Shown: one piece after another, positions 18,454 to 29,035 of the stretch
Layout of the letters: each line of letters begins with the position of its first letter
Position numbering within the stretch: the stretch's first letter is position 1
Source of the DNA: Porticoccaceae bacterium
Lineage (GTDB): Bacteria > Pseudomonadota > Gammaproteobacteria > Pseudomonadales > Porticoccaceae
Reading direction: 5' to 3'
DNA length: 58,419 nucleotides
Assembly (NCBI GenBank): GCA_902562425.1
Contig: CACETF010000013.1
Coordinates: forward strand, 1 to 58,419
The notes under the pieces: model-generated
The model's input: only the letters and a program-made list of their open reading frames with translations
What the model was told of the DNA's origin: nothing
Database searches by the model: none
Translations under genes and position numbers: made by a program

Positions 18454-19821
18454 TTATGATCTTAAGCGCTTAAGTATCCTGTCGTGGAAACCTTGAAATC
18501 CTGTATTGCTCATGATCACCATATGAGCGTCTGACTTCGCAGCCGAGATACAACTATCGATGAGATCCTCTAATACCCGAAAAACCTTGAAGTTGACATC
18601 TGCGAATGACATTATGTCGGAGGCATCCCACAAAACTTCCGGACCCAAGTACCAGAAAACTTGGTCCGAGTCCTCGAGCGACAAAGCCAAATTTTTTCCG
18701 TGAAAACCTCGGCGCATCGTCGCCGATCCAGGCTCTATGACAGTAATAATCTTTGCACCACCCACCCTTGCGCGAAGCCCGCCCAGAGTAGCCGCGATGG
18801 CGGTTGGATGGTGCGCAAAATCATCATAAAGAGTAAAATTTTCCTTTTGGAAAATAATCTGCATTCTCCTCATGACTCCAGAAAAATCACTCAAAGCGGC
18901 ACAACTGTCCTCGATGCTAACCCCCACTTGGTGGGCAGCAATAATCGCAGACATCGCATTCCTTACATTATGCAAGCCAAATTGATCCCAATTTACACGG
19001 GCAGTATTAACTGGATTGAGGCCGTCAGAGTACTTAACCTCAAAAGAGGACATATCCTCCTTGATCAATCGATATTGCCAAGCGCAACCATCATCGGAAT
19101 GCGATATTGTTCTGCTCCAACACCCTCTATCGATCAAAGCCTTTACGACTTTGTCGTCATCCGGGTAAATAATGTCAACATTACTGGGCAACGTACGAAG
19201 CAGGTGATGAAACTGAGTTTCTATAGCTCCCAAGTCTGAGAAAATATCAGCATGATCGAATTCAATGTTATTAATCACCAAAGTGTTACTCCGGTAGTGG
19301 ATGAATTTCGATCGCTTATCAAAAAAAGCGCAATCATATTCATCCGCCTCGACTACAAAATACTGACCGCTCCCCATAGTGGCTGATATTTCTTTGTTTA
19401 TGGGCACCCCGCCGATGAGATATCCTGGATCCAGCCCTGCCCAAGATAACATTCCAACGATCATACTAGCGGTTGTAGTCTTTCCATGTGTGCCTGCGAC
19501 AGCAATCACGTGCCTATTTGCAAGAATGTTGGCACCGAGCCACTCTGGACCAGAGATATAATCTAACTGAAGATCGAGCATCGACTCCACGCATGGGTTG
19601 CCGCGGGATAGCGTATTGCCAACAACAACAAGATCCGGACGAGGTTGGAACTGATCAGGTTTATAGCCATCAACAAAAGGAATACCTGCCCTTTTTAACT
19701 GATCACTCATGGGCGGGTATACCTTAGCGTCACTACCTGTGACGTAATGACCCTGCTGCTTGGCCAGTTGTGCCAATGAGCCCATAAAAGTGCCGCATAT
19801 ACCGAGTATGTGTATGTGCAT
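18454..19821 (-). CDS. mpl: UDP-N-acetylmuramate:tripeptide ligase Mpl (murein recycling)
   Basis: Attaches the recycled tripeptide L-Ala-gamma-D-Glu-meso-DAP to UDP-MurNAc in the cytoplasm. It is a Mur-ligase family protein: N-terminal Rossmann part with HILGICGTFMGSLA, ATP-binding AVAGTHGKTTTASM near residue 110, the central VVEADEYDCAFFDKRSKF and the C-terminal YDDFAHHPTAI. I chose the ATG at 19821 (455 residues) because AAGGAA lies 5 bases upstream; a frame nine codons longer has no support. It is divergent from the MMPL exporter. Confidence 0.95.
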   Translation of the reverse strand: MHIHILGICGTFMGSLAQLAKQQGHYVTGSDAKVYPPMSDQLKRAGIPFVDGYKPDQFQPRPDLVVVGNTLSRGNPCVESMLDLQLDYISGPEWLGANILANRHVIAVAGTHGKTTTASMIVGMLSWAGLDPGYLIGGVPINKEISATMGSGQYFVVEADEYDCAFFDKRSKFIHYRSNTLVINNIEFDHADIFSDLGAIETQFHHLLRTLPSNVDIIYPDDDKVVKALIDRGCWSRTISHSDDGCAWQYRLIKEDMSSFEVKYSDGLNPVNTARVNWDQFGLHNVRNAMSAIIAAHQVGVSIEDSCAALSDFSGVMRRMQIIFQKENFTLYDDFAHHPTAIAATLGGLRARVGGAKIITVIEPGSATMRRGFHGKNLALSLEDSDQVFWYLGPEVLWDASDIMSFADVNFKVFRVLEDLIDSCISAAKSDAHMVIMSNTGFQGFHDRILKRLRS

Positions 19822-20011
19822 ACTTGTTCCTTGTGTCATGCAACTCAACCAGAAGCTAGCTAATTATATAAAAAATAATTGCCATTCCAGAAGAATAAAG
19901 ATCAGTAACTGACTTAACTACGTAATCTTTATGATATAGAATCCGCGGAAAGTGGCAATCACGTTAATGAACTTTCAGTCACCGAGTTTTAGGACTGAGC
20001 GAGAACATTCC

Positions 20012-22573
20012 ATGCAGTTAAAAATCTTGCGCATCTACGAGGCGATCGTACTCCGCAAACCAACTCTGGCTCTCACCTGCATCTTTCTCTTGACTGGATT
20101 TATGGCGTTGGGATTGCAGAACTTCAAGTTGGATGCATCAGCAGAATCACTAACACTAGAAAACGATAATGACCTAACTTACTACCGCGATATGGTCGGG
20201 CGATATGGCAGTGACAACTACCTGATCGTGACCTACCAACCTAAGGCCGGCGACCTTTTCGATAATAAAAATATTGGCCACCTAAAAGCTTTGAGGGACG
20301 ACTTAAGCTTGATCTCGGGGGTCACGGGCGTGGTATCCATTCTTGATCTCCCTCTGCTTTACAGCCCTAAGATTGAGTATACCGATTTCAGCGGAGAACT
20401 GCGAAACCTCCTCTCCGAGAATATCAACAAGACCCTTGCCGAAAGGGAGTTCCAAGACAGCCCAATATACAAAGATACCGTTATCAGTGAAGACGGCCAG
20501 ACTACTGGAATGATTTTAAATCTCAAATATGATGAGACATTCCTCAACTTGGTAAGACAACGAGATACTCTAAGAACAAAACAAATTCAAGAACCTCTGA
20601 CCACCTTGGAATACCAGGAGCTTAAACAAATCAGCGCAGATTTTTTGAAGCACCGCACCAATGAGGCGTTAAGAATAGAAATACTAATTGCTGAAATCAG
20701 AAGCGTCATCAGTGGGCATAAGAAGGAAGGGAGGATCTTCTTAGGTGGTCCTGACATGATAACAGCCGACATGATGCAATTCTTGAAGGAGGATCTGCTT
20801 ATTTTTGGAATAGGTGTCTTGATATTCATGATTGTTACCCTGTGGCTAATTTTTCGTCAGATGCGCTGGGTTTTGTTACCACTAGCCTCTTGCACTACGT
20901 GCCTTGTTGCAATGCTGGGGTTTTTTAGCTGGATCGATTGGCGACTGACTATCATTTCGTCCAATTTCATCTCTTTACTTTTCATCATCACGCTAGCATT
21001 GTCCATCCACATAATTGTCCGTTATCAAGAGCTCTCCAGCCAACTTGTAAAGACAAACCAACTGAAACTCGTCAAGGCGACAGTGGCCTCAATGATAAAG
21101 CCATGTTTCTACACGGTTTTAACAACTGCAGTAGCATTTATGTCTCTCGTAGTGAGCAACATCCGGCCGGTGATTGATTTTGGGTGGATGATGACAATTG
21201 GAGTTGGCGTTTCTCTAGCTACTACTTTTATCGTTATCCCCGCGTGTATGATGTTGCTCCATCGTTCCCACCCTTCTCCCTATGAAGAAACCGTTTCCGT
21301 AACGCGCATCTTCGCGGTATCGACAGAAAAAAATGGCAGACTTATCGTGTCGATGTCGCTCTTTATGGGTTTAATGGCAGCGTGGGGTATAACACAACTT
21401 GAAGTAGAAAACCGGTTCATCGATTACTTCCATAGCGACACCGAGATCTATAAGGGAATGGAAACTATCGACACTTCGTTGGGAGGCACCACTCCCTTGG
21501 ATATAGTATTACAAGCTCCTATGCAAATTGAAACTGAGAATTTGATCTCCCTCGATGATGCTGACGACTTTGATGATTACTTTGATGACGACTTTGATGA
21601 TTACTTTGATGACGACTTTGATAGCCTAGAAAGTGCGACAGTGGAACAAAGTGCAGCTTCAGGATACTGGTTGTCCTCTGCCGGATTAGACGACTTAAGT
21701 AAACTTCATGCATTCCTCGAAACTCAACCAGAAATAGGTAAAGTGAACTCTCTGGCGCAACTTTACAAAGTTGCGAATGACTTGTCCGGAAAGAAATTAA
21801 ATGATTTTGAACTGGCGGTCCTTAGGAAAAATTTACATTCAGAAATTTATGATCAACTTGTATCCCCCTACTACATAGAAGACTCAGATGAAACCAGAGT
21901 GCAACTGCGCGTGATGGAAACTAGCGAGCATCTGAACAGGGAAAACTTAATTAGGAAAATTAAGCGGTATCTCACTGAAGAACTACAATATAACGAGGAA
22001 GATATTCGTTTGAGCGGGCTACTCATTCTCTATAATAATATGCTGCAGAGTCTCTACACGTCCCAAGTTGTTACGCTGGGAGCCGTTTTTACCGGGATAC
22101 TAATGATGTTCACAGTGCTCTTCAGATCTATTGTGATTTCAGTTATAGCTATTATTCCAAACCTCCTTGCAGCTATTATTGTGCTTGGAGGTATGGGAAT
22201 AGCAGGGATACCGTTAGACATGATGACTATTACTATCGCAGCAATAACTGTAGGGATCGGGGTAGATCACTCTATTCACTACCTAACCCGTTTTGAAAAA
22301 GAGCACCGCCTTGATAGAGACTATGCACAAGCTATGTACCGAGCGCATTCCAGCACCGGAAGGGCTCTATTTTACACCGCCACAACTATTATTGCCGGCT
22401 TCTCTATCTTGTGTCTATCCAATTTTATTCCGTCAATTTACTTTGGCCTTCTAACTAGCCTCTCAATGATAGCCGCGCTCCTTGGATCAATGACCCTGCT
22501 CCCAAAATTAATTTTGTTAGTGCGACCATTCGATGTCAACAAGATGATCGAAATCACAAGCAAGCCGAACTAG
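20012..22573 (+). CDS. MMPL/RND-family exporter with acidic periplasmic repeat
   Basis: A 12-helix RND-superfamily transporter (MMPL branch): an N-terminal helix (about residues 16-36), a large periplasmic loop, a helix block around 255-445, a second large loop and a final helix block around 680-850. Conserved TITIAAITVGIGVDHSIHY and LALSIHIIVRYQEL carry the membrane charged residues used for proton coupling. Such proteins export lipids or hydrophobic compounds; the substrate is unknown here. The second loop holds the acidic repeat at residues 518-537. The start at 20012 is chosen because the protein then begins MQLKILRIYEAIVLRKP, typical of the family; in-frame GTG 19952 and ATG 19967 are possible. 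No membrane-fusion partner is adjacent. Confidence 0.85.
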   Translation: MQLKILRIYEAIVLRKPTLALTCIFLLTGFMALGLQNFKLDASAESLTLENDNDLTYYRDMVGRYGSDNYLIVTYQPKAGDLFDNKNIGHLKALRDDLSLISGVTGVVSILDLPLLYSPKIEYTDFSGELRNLLSENINKTLAEREFQDSPIYKDTVISEDGQTTGMILNLKYDETFLNLVRQRDTLRTKQIQEPLTTLEYQELKQISADFLKHRTNEALRIEILIAEIRSVISGHKKEGRIFLGGPDMITADMMQFLKEDLLIFGIGVLIFMIVTLWLIFRQMRWVLLPLASCTTCLVAMLGFFSWIDWRLTIISSNFISLLFIITLALSIHIIVRYQELSSQLVKTNQLKLVKATVASMIKPCFYTVLTTAVAFMSLVVSNIRPVIDFGWMMTIGVGVSLATTFIVIPACMMLLHRSHPSPYEETVSVTRIFAVSTEKNGRLIVSMSLFMGLMAAWGITQLEVENRFIDYFHSDTEIYKGMETIDTSLGGTTPLDIVLQAPMQIETENLISLDDADDFDDYFDDDFDDYFDDDFDSLESATVEQSAASGYWLSSAGLDDLSKLHAFLETQPEIGKVNSLAQLYKVANDLSGKKLNDFELAVLRKNLHSEIYDQLVSPYYIEDSDETRVQLRVMETSEHLNRENLIRKIKRYLTEELQYNEEDIRLSGLLILYNNMLQSLYTSQVVTLGAVFTGILMMFTVLFRSIVISVIAIIPNLLAAIIVLGGMGIAGIPLDMMTITIAAITVGIGVDHSIHYLTRFEKEHRLDRDYAQAMYRAHSSTGRALFYTATTIIAGFSILCLSNFIPSIYFGLLTSLSMIAALLGSMTLLPKLILLVRPFDVNKMIEITSKPN
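21563..21622 (+). repeat. In-frame 24-bp coding minisatellite
   Basis: Two and a half copies of a 24-bp unit encoding DDFDDYFD, nearly identical at the DNA level, lie within the exporter gene. The period is a multiple of three, so copy-number change would alter loop length without a frameshift. The product is a strongly acidic, aromatic-spaced stretch predicted to be periplasmic. Confidence 0.9.
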
Positions 22574-22606
22574 TCAAGAGGTAACACAAGTCTTAGTATT
22601 GCAGCT

Positions 22607-24181
22607 ATGCCAAAAAAAAAATTTTCCAAAATCAAAAGAAAAACAACCTTACTTCTTATTTTAGATGGCTTCGGCTATAACGAGGAAAAAAGGTTTAATG
22701 CAATTTCACAAGCCCATACGCCGACCTGGGACTCAATATGGGAGTCCTGCCCAAGGGGACTAATCGAAACCTCTGGTCCAGCAGTAGGGCTCCCAGAAGG
22801 ACAAATGGGCAATTCAGAGGTTGGACACATAACGCTGGGCGCGGGAAGGGTCATTCATCAAAATTTCGCCAGAATTAACAGTAGCATACGTGACGGCTCT
22901 TTCTCTTCGAACAAAGCCTACTGTGAAGCGATCGACCGAGCTTTGGTTATTGGCGGTGCTGTTCATATTCTTGGTCTTTTATCCGATGGTGGCGTCCACT
23001 CCCACAGTGACCACATCAATGCTGTTATCAAACTAGCTGCCACTCGTGGTGCCAAGAAAATTTATCTCCATGCTTTTTTAGACGGACGCGATTGCCCTCC
23101 AAGAAGTGCAATACCCTACATTAAAAACACGCAAGCACTTTTTAAAACCTTAGGCGTCGGAAGTTTTGCGTCTTTAATCGGAAGATTTTACGCACTAGAT
23201 AGGGATAACCGCTGGGATCGAATTGAAGCTGCTTATAAGTTAATTACAGAAGCGAAAGGGCTCTATGTCTCCAAAGATCCTTTAACTGCATTGGCCGAAG
23301 CATATTCCAGAGGAGAAAACGATGAATTCATTAGCGCAACATCAATACAGAGTAGCAACAAAAAAAAGGTAAAAATCAACGATGAGGACGCTGTAATATT
23401 CATGAATTTTCGTCCAGATCGGGCACGCGAACTTACTCGAGCGCTCGTGGGTGGAACAGACTTTGAGGGTTTTAAACGTTCAGTAGTAAAAGACATGTCA
23501 AATTTTGTAATGACAACCGAATACGAAGCAGGGCTTGATCAAGCTTGTGCCTTTCCGCCTCAAAAATTTAAAAATTCACTGGGACAGTACCTTTCAAAAC
23601 GAAATAGGCGACAGCTCCGCATTGCTGAAACCGAGAAATATGCTCACGTAACATTTTTCTTTAACGGAGGACAAGAAGCACCCTTCGAGGGGGAAGAGCG
23701 CATTTTAAAAAAGTCACCAAACGTGAGCACTTATGATTTAAAACCAGAAATGAGTGCTCCTGAAATAACAGCTAGTCTCGTCGAGGCCATACAATCGCAA
23801 CGCTTTGATGTGATAATTTGTAATTATGCAAATTGTGATATGGTTGGACACACGGGTGACTTTACTGCGGCAATAGAAGCTGTAGAGGCTATTGATGCTG
23901 CTCTCTCAAGTACGCTTTGCGCAATAAATGAAATCGGTGGAGAAGCGCTTGTGACTGCTGACCACGGTAATATTGAACAAATGTATGATCCGATAATTAA
24001 ACAACCTCACACCCAGCATACTACATTGCCCGTGCCGATTGTTTATGTTGGTCCAAAGAACATACGCTTTCGCTCTGGCGGAAGTCTAGCTGATGTAGCT
24101 CCAACAATATTGGCTCTAATAAAAATGCGCAAACCGGAAGAAATGACCGGAATATCTCTTGTTTACAGGCCCCCTAAATGA
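22607..24181 (+). CDS. gpmI: 2,3-bisphosphoglycerate-independent phosphoglycerate mutase
   Basis: Glycolytic and gluconeogenic interconversion of 3- and 2-phosphoglycerate, using Mn2+ and a phosphoserine. Metal and catalytic motifs: LLILDGFGYNEE near residue 17, catalytic Ser in GQMGNSEVGH near residue 69, SDGGVHSH and LDGRDCPPRS near 130-165, FNFRPDRAREL-type FMNFRPDRARELT, and TADHGNIEQM near 452. The 524 residues are normal. Its end overlaps the envC start by 4 bp (ATGA), so the two are translationally coupled, the order seen in Pseudomonas-like genomes. Confidence 0.97.
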   Translation: MPKKKFSKIKRKTTLLLILDGFGYNEEKRFNAISQAHTPTWDSIWESCPRGLIETSGPAVGLPEGQMGNSEVGHITLGAGRVIHQNFARINSSIRDGSFSSNKAYCEAIDRALVIGGAVHILGLLSDGGVHSHSDHINAVIKLAATRGAKKIYLHAFLDGRDCPPRSAIPYIKNTQALFKTLGVGSFASLIGRFYALDRDNRWDRIEAAYKLITEAKGLYVSKDPLTALAEAYSRGENDEFISATSIQSSNKKKVKINDEDAVIFMNFRPDRARELTRALVGGTDFEGFKRSVVKDMSNFVMTTEYEAGLDQACAFPPQKFKNSLGQYLSKRNRRQLRIAETEKYAHVTFFFNGGQEAPFEGEERILKKSPNVSTYDLKPEMSAPEITASLVEAIQSQRFDVIICNYANCDMVGHTGDFTAAIEAVEAIDAALSSTLCAINEIGGEALVTADHGNIEQMYDPIIKQPHTQHTTLPVPIVYVGPKNIRFRSGGSLADVAPTILALIKMRKPEEMTGISLVYRPPK

Positions 24182-25305
24182 GAATTTTTTCGACTTGGTT
24201 ATTGCTGATTTTAAGCGCACTCTCATTCACCTTAGGCGCGGAGAACAAGGAGCAACTAACTCAGTTACAACAATCAATAGACGAATTACAAAAAAGTCTA
24301 CAAAAGAGTGGTCTCGAGAAAGAGGAAATAGAAAACGAATTAATGTTGGTAGAGCTGAAAGTTGCCCTGTTAAACAGTGCACTAAGAGAACTGGGCGCTG
24401 ATATAGTCCAACTCGAAAAAAAGCAAATAGAACTTCAGCAACAAAAAGTAACCTTCCAAGATGGGATAGAGAGTCAGCTAACAGAATTGTCATTACACCT
24501 CAACGCGGCATATAAGATGGGTGCGCAAGAGCCTGTAAAACTACTGCTGAACCAGAGAGATCCTACCAAGTTCTCAAGGATGCTCAGTTACTATACCTAT
24601 TTTTCTCAGTCTCGCACCAAGCAAATCAAAGCATATGAAATGAATTTGAGGGCTCTCGACAAAGTACTAATTGCCCTTGATGAGCAAAAAATTGATCTCG
24701 CTCAATCAAAAGTTACCCTCGCAAAGAATCAAAATGAATTGCTTGAACGAAAAAAACAACGTGAGACAACATTAAGCAAACTGCACCTTTCCCTTGCCAG
24801 CGACCAAAAAAAGCTGAACCAGTGGAAAAAACAGCGTTCACGTCTTCAGCGTCTCGTGTCCTCCGTTGAGGAGTCCTCTCGAGAATTCACTCTGCATGAT
24901 GACTATGTGTCGATGTTATCTCGAAAGGGCAAACTGAACTGGCCTGTAAGTGGGCGATTGGAAAAGCGCTTCGGTAACATCCGAAGCGGTTCCTTACAGT
25001 GGGAGGGGTGGCTATTAGGTATTGAAGCGGGGACTCCCGTGAGCACTGTTCATCAAGGGCGAGTTGTTTTCTCAAATTACTTACGTGGCTTCGGACTTCT
25101 AATAATCGTTGATCATGGCGATAGCTATATGTCGCTGTATGCTCATAATCAAGAACTTCTGAAAGATACCGGAGATTGGGTAGATACAGGGGAAATACTT
25201 GCTCACTCAGGTGACAGCGGTGGTTTAAATAAACCTGCTTTATATTTCGAAATACGTCAAAATGGAAAACCTCGGAACCCGAAACAGTGGCTTAAATCAA
25301 ATTAG
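24178..25305 (+). CDS. envC: Murein hydrolase activator EnvC
   Basis: Periplasmic division factor that activates the amidases AmiA/AmiB. A signal peptide ends near residue 20 (TLG-AE), followed by long coiled coils (about 25-235) and a C-terminal LytM/M23 domain (about 260-370). The first metal-ligand motif is lost: where active enzymes have HxGxD, this has QWEGWLLGI. LYAHNQ keeps one His of the later region, and LYFEIRQNGKPRNPKQWL is conserved. This degenerate pattern is that of EnvC, an activator and not an enzyme. It is coupled to gpmI and lies 131 bp before ctpA. Confidence 0.92.
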   Translation: MRIFSTWLLLILSALSFTLGAENKEQLTQLQQSIDELQKSLQKSGLEKEEIENELMLVELKVALLNSALRELGADIVQLEKKQIELQQQKVTFQDGIESQLTELSLHLNAAYKMGAQEPVKLLLNQRDPTKFSRMLSYYTYFSQSRTKQIKAYEMNLRALDKVLIALDEQKIDLAQSKVTLAKNQNELLERKKQRETTLSKLHLSLASDQKKLNQWKKQRSRLQRLVSSVEESSREFTLHDDYVSMLSRKGKLNWPVSGRLEKRFGNIRSGSLQWEGWLLGIEAGTPVSTVHQGRVVFSNYLRGFGLLIIVDHGDSYMSLYAHNQELLKDTGDWVDTGEILAHSGDSGGLNKPALYFEIRQNGKPRNPKQWLKSN

Positions 25306-25436
25306 GAGATCACGTGGCTCTCAGACTATTGAGTACGATATTTCAACAGAACATACAGTGTTGGGATAGATGCAAGTTTTGTGGTCCAATAAAAATAAAA
25401 GTATCAGATTCATTTGAGTGAAGGTGAAAGTATAAA

Positions 25437-26756
25437 ATGAAATTTACTAAAAAAGTTTTAGTACTTTATCTATATTTGCTAACTGTTGCATGGTTTACAG
25501 TATCTGATGAACAAAAAATTTCTGATCAAGATACCGCTCGAGCGATGGAAGAGCGTAGCCGTTTGCCACTCCGAGAGCTACGATCTTTCACGCAGGTATT
25601 TGAACAGATTCGTCAAGGATACATTGAAAAAGTTGAGGATCGGCAACTTTTGGAAAATGCCATAACTGGAATGTTATTAGAACTAGATCCTCACTCCGCC
25701 TACCTATCAAAGCAAGACTACCAGAACCTACAAGAAAATACGTCAGGTTATTATGGTGGCTTAGGAATAGAGATAAGTGCTGAAGACGGGCTTATAAAAG
25801 TAATCTCACCAATCGATAATAGTCCTGCGGAGAGAATAGGTATCCGTGCAGGGGATTTAATTGTTGAAATAAACGGATCTTCAGTGAGGGGCTTGGCGCT
25901 TCCTCGAGCAATCGCCAAATTACGCGGGAAAAAGGGAAGCACTATTGACATTAGTGTTATTCGAGATGATGAGGACGAACTTCTTTCATTCACCATCATA
26001 AGAGACGAAATATATACAAGTTCGGTAAAAAGTCGAATTTTGCGGCCTGGTTTTGCCTACATAAGAATCTCACAATTTCAAAAAGACTCAGGCGAGGATT
26101 TCGTTGAGGCTTTAAAGAATTTGAGAAGCGACAATTCCAACTTCGGGCATCTACTTGGTCTCATATTGGATCTCAGAAATAATCCCGGTGGTCTTGTTCC
26201 TGCCGCCGTAGACGTCGTAGATGCACTTCTAGACAACGGAACAATCGTCTACACAGAGGGCAGGTTGGCAAGTGCTAATGTTACATTCAATTCTACTCCG
26301 GGAGATCTTATCCAGCATATTCCTATCGTGGTGCTTATAAATGGAGGCAGTGCATCGGCATCTGAAATTGTCGCAGGGGCTCTCCAAGACCACAGGCGCG
26401 CGGTGATAGTAGGTACCCAAAGCTTTGGCAAAGGTTCTGTACAAACTTTGCTACCGCTTGGCGACGGTAGAGCGGTTAAACTTACCACGGCTCGGTACTT
26501 CACGCCGAAAGGCCGATCAATTCAAGCGCAAGGGATAGAGCCAGATGTGATTATTCCAAGAGTTGATGTCCAAATTCCTCTTCAACAGAAACGTTTGCGC
26601 GAAAGCGATTTAGAGGGTCATCTGGAAATGCACCAAGAACTCGGTGAAAAATCAGAAATCGAAATTGAGAATTTAAATAACGATAATCAGCTTAAAGAAG
26701 CTCTGAACATACTCAGAGGCTCTCGTCTCTTTCTCACCTCTGGGACAGAGACATAA
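25437..26756 (+). CDS. ctpA: C-terminal processing protease CtpA (S41 family)
   Basis: Periplasmic Ser/Lys protease that cleaves C termini of envelope proteins, including peptidoglycan hydrolases in Pseudomonas. Features: N-terminal signal helix (residues 1-22), a conserved helical region, a PDZ domain (about 95-180, GGLGIEISAEDG onward), the catalytic Ser in NGGSASASEIVAGAL and the catalytic Lys in GTQSFGKGSVQT. The 439 residues fit. A GAAGGTG ribosome site precedes the ATG. It follows gpmI-envC, linking it to cell-wall turnover, and ends 3 bp from convergent parC. Confidence 0.95.
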   Translation: MKFTKKVLVLYLYLLTVAWFTVSDEQKISDQDTARAMEERSRLPLRELRSFTQVFEQIRQGYIEKVEDRQLLENAITGMLLELDPHSAYLSKQDYQNLQENTSGYYGGLGIEISAEDGLIKVISPIDNSPAERIGIRAGDLIVEINGSSVRGLALPRAIAKLRGKKGSTIDISVIRDDEDELLSFTIIRDEIYTSSVKSRILRPGFAYIRISQFQKDSGEDFVEALKNLRSDNSNFGHLLGLILDLRNNPGGLVPAAVDVVDALLDNGTIVYTEGRLASANVTFNSTPGDLIQHIPIVVLINGGSASASEIVAGALQDHRRAVIVGTQSFGKGSVQTLLPLGDGRAVKLTTARYFTPKGRSIQAQGIEPDVIIPRVDVQIPLQQKRLRESDLEGHLEMHQELGEKSEIEIENLNNDNQLKEALNILRGSRLFLTSGTET

Positions 26757-26759
26757 AAC

Positions 26760-29015
26760 TTAAGAATCATCTGTCCCAAGTCGATCAACTTTTTGAAATC
26801 CTCTGGGTAACTTATGTCCACGCCGCCCGCGTGCCCCGATGTAATTATCCAAGTCTTTATTCTTCATATGAAGATAACGCTTTCCCGAATGCACAAAAAG
26901 AGATGAGCCTTGGCGGACAATCGCATAGTCCACAACATACTCTTCTCGATTAATAACTCGCGATGCCGGAATGTTAATAATCTTGTTTCCTTTTCCTTTT
27001 GAAAGGTATGGGAGCTCTTTTACAGGAAAAAGAAGAAGTCTGCCTGTACTACTCACCGCAGCGATAAATGCTGTTTTGTCTGAGATGAATTTCACACTTA
27101 AAAGTTTCCCACCGGCAGGTATTGAAATAACCGCCTTACCAGAGCGATTTTTTGTACTCAGCATGTCTAGCGATGTAACAAAACCATATCCAGCATCATT
27201 GCCTAAAAGGATATGTTGAGAGTCTGCTCCCATGATAACATCACAAAAGTGCACGCCGCTGGGCGGATTTAGTCGACCTGTTAATGGCTCCCCTTGCCCC
27301 CTAGCTGAGGGCAAAGTGTGACTAGCCACAGCGTAGCAACGTCCGGTGCTATCCAGAAAGAAGACACTTTGATTGCTTCGCCCCTTAGCGCTTGCGAGAA
27401 AGGTGTCTCCAGCCTTATATGACAAAGTTTTGGGATCCAAATCGTGTCCTTTTGCGGAACGAATCCAGCCATGTTTTGATAAGACAACTGTAATCGGATC
27501 TATGCTAAGAATATCCCGCTCACTAAATGCCTTTGCCTCGCCACGCGCTACTAGGGCGGAACGACGCGCATCACCAAACTCTTGAGCCGAGGATTCTAAT
27601 TCCGCTTTTACTAAATCAGTTAGAAGACGATCCGAATCCAACAATTTCATCAATTGGTGTCTTTCAACACCCAAGGTCTCTTGCTCTGCCCGAATTTTTA
27701 ATTCCTCCAATCTGGCTAGCTGACGTAGTTTTGTCTCCAAAATGTAGTCCGCTTGAATCTCTGTCAATGAAAATATAGAAATCAGGTCTAATTTGGGCTT
27801 TTCACTGTTTCGGATTATGGTAATGACCTCATCAAGATTAAGAAAAGCTGTTAGGAGCCCCCCCAAAAGATGAAGACGACTTTGAACACCGTCCAACCTA
27901 TGTCGGATGCGACGACGTGTTACGCCTATTCGAAAGTCTGTCCACTCTCCAAGCAGCCGAGGCAGACTCATAACCCGAGGGTTTCCATCAATGCCAATAA
28001 TATTAAAATTTACCCTGTGCGTTCTTTCTAAGTCTGTGGTGGCAAAAAGGTGATCCATCGCCGCCTTGACATCTACTCGATTTGAGCGGGGTGATATAAC
28101 AAGACGGATAGGATTCTCATGATCCGACTCATCCCTCAAATCGTGGATCATGGGTAACTTTTTAGCCCGCATTTGGCTGGCTATTTGCTCTAAAATTTTA
28201 GCACCAGATGTCTGAAAAGGAAGTGCACTGATAATAATATCTCCATCCTCTTGGTGCCATTTGGCTCGCGTTTTCAAGGACCCCCTACCGTTTTCATAAA
28301 CTGCTTTTAGGTCAGATGAGGAGGTTATGATCTCCGCCTCAGTGGGAAAATCAGGGCCTTGAACAAAAGCCATCAGATCATCAGTAGTTGAATGAGGATT
28401 ATCAATTATATGGATGCTTGCCGCCACGACTTCACGCAAATTATGCGGAGGTACATCTGTAGCCATACCAACAGCAATACCCGTCGTACCATTTAAGAGA
28501 ACGTTTGGAACGCGTGCAGGCAGCAGCTCAGGTTCCTCTAGTGTAGCATCAAAATTAGGTTTCCAACTTACAGTGCCCTGCGTTACCTCCGACAGCAAAA
28601 GTTCGGAATAGCTAGATAACTTTGATTCAGTATATCGCATAGCTGCGAATGACTTTGGGTCATCTGTTGACCCCCAATTACCCTGACCATTAACTAAAGG
28701 ATAACGATAAGAAAATGGTTGAGCCATTAACACCATCGCCTCATACGCCGCAGTATCACCATGTGGGTGAAATTTACCAATCACATCACCAACGGTTCGC
28801 GCAGATTTTTTGTACTTCGCTGTAGCCTTGAGACCGAGTTGACTCATTGCGTAAATTATTCGCCGTTGAACAGGTTTTAATCCATCTCCGATGTGAGGGA
28901 GGGCTCGGTCTAAAATTACATACATTGAGTAATCAAGGTATGCTTGTTCAGCGTAGGCGGCAAGAGAACGTGTTTCATCCCCTTGATCATTAAATGTAAC
29001 GGTGTCTCTTATCAT
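26760..29015 (-). CDS. parC: DNA topoisomerase IV subunit A
   Basis: DNA-breaking subunit of topoisomerase IV, which decatenates daughter chromosomes. The 751 residues are normal for ParC and shorter than GyrA. Visible: [16 protein letters not shown], the winged-helix region [13 protein letters not shown], the catalytic Tyr in FAAMRYTE (about residue 126) and a C-terminal beta-pinwheel with degenerate GyrA-box repeats. The quinolone-contact position that is Ser80 in E. coli is Thr here. It starts 20 bp after parE, forming a parE-parC operon. Confidence 0.97.
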   Translation of the reverse strand: MIRDTVTFNDQGDETRSLAAYAEQAYLDYSMYVILDRALPHIGDGLKPVQRRIIYAMSQLGLKATAKYKKSARTVGDVIGKFHPHGDTAAYEAMVLMAQPFSYRYPLVNGQGNWGSTDDPKSFAAMRYTESKLSSYSELLLSEVTQGTVSWKPNFDATLEEPELLPARVPNVLLNGTTGIAVGMATDVPPHNLREVVAASIHIIDNPHSTTDDLMAFVQGPDFPTEAEIITSSSDLKAVYENGRGSLKTRAKWHQEDGDIIISALPFQTSGAKILEQIASQMRAKKLPMIHDLRDESDHENPIRLVISPRSNRVDVKAAMDHLFATTDLERTHRVNFNIIGIDGNPRVMSLPRLLGEWTDFRIGVTRRRIRHRLDGVQSRLHLLGGLLTAFLNLDEVITIIRNSEKPKLDLISIFSLTEIQADYILETKLRQLARLEELKIRAEQETLGVERHQLMKLLDSDRLLTDLVKAELESSAQEFGDARRSALVARGEAKAFSERDILSIDPITVVLSKHGWIRSAKGHDLDPKTLSYKAGDTFLASAKGRSNQSVFFLDSTGRCYAVASHTLPSARGQGEPLTGRLNPPSGVHFCDVIMGADSQHILLGNDAGYGFVTSLDMLSTKNRSGKAVISIPAGGKLLSVKFISDKTAFIAAVSSTGRLLLFPVKELPYLSKGKGNKIINIPASRVINREEYVVDYAIVRQGSSLFVHSGKRYLHMKNKDLDNYIGARGRRGHKLPRGFQKVDRLGTDDS

Positions 29016-29035
29016 CTTACTCTAAGCCAAATTAA

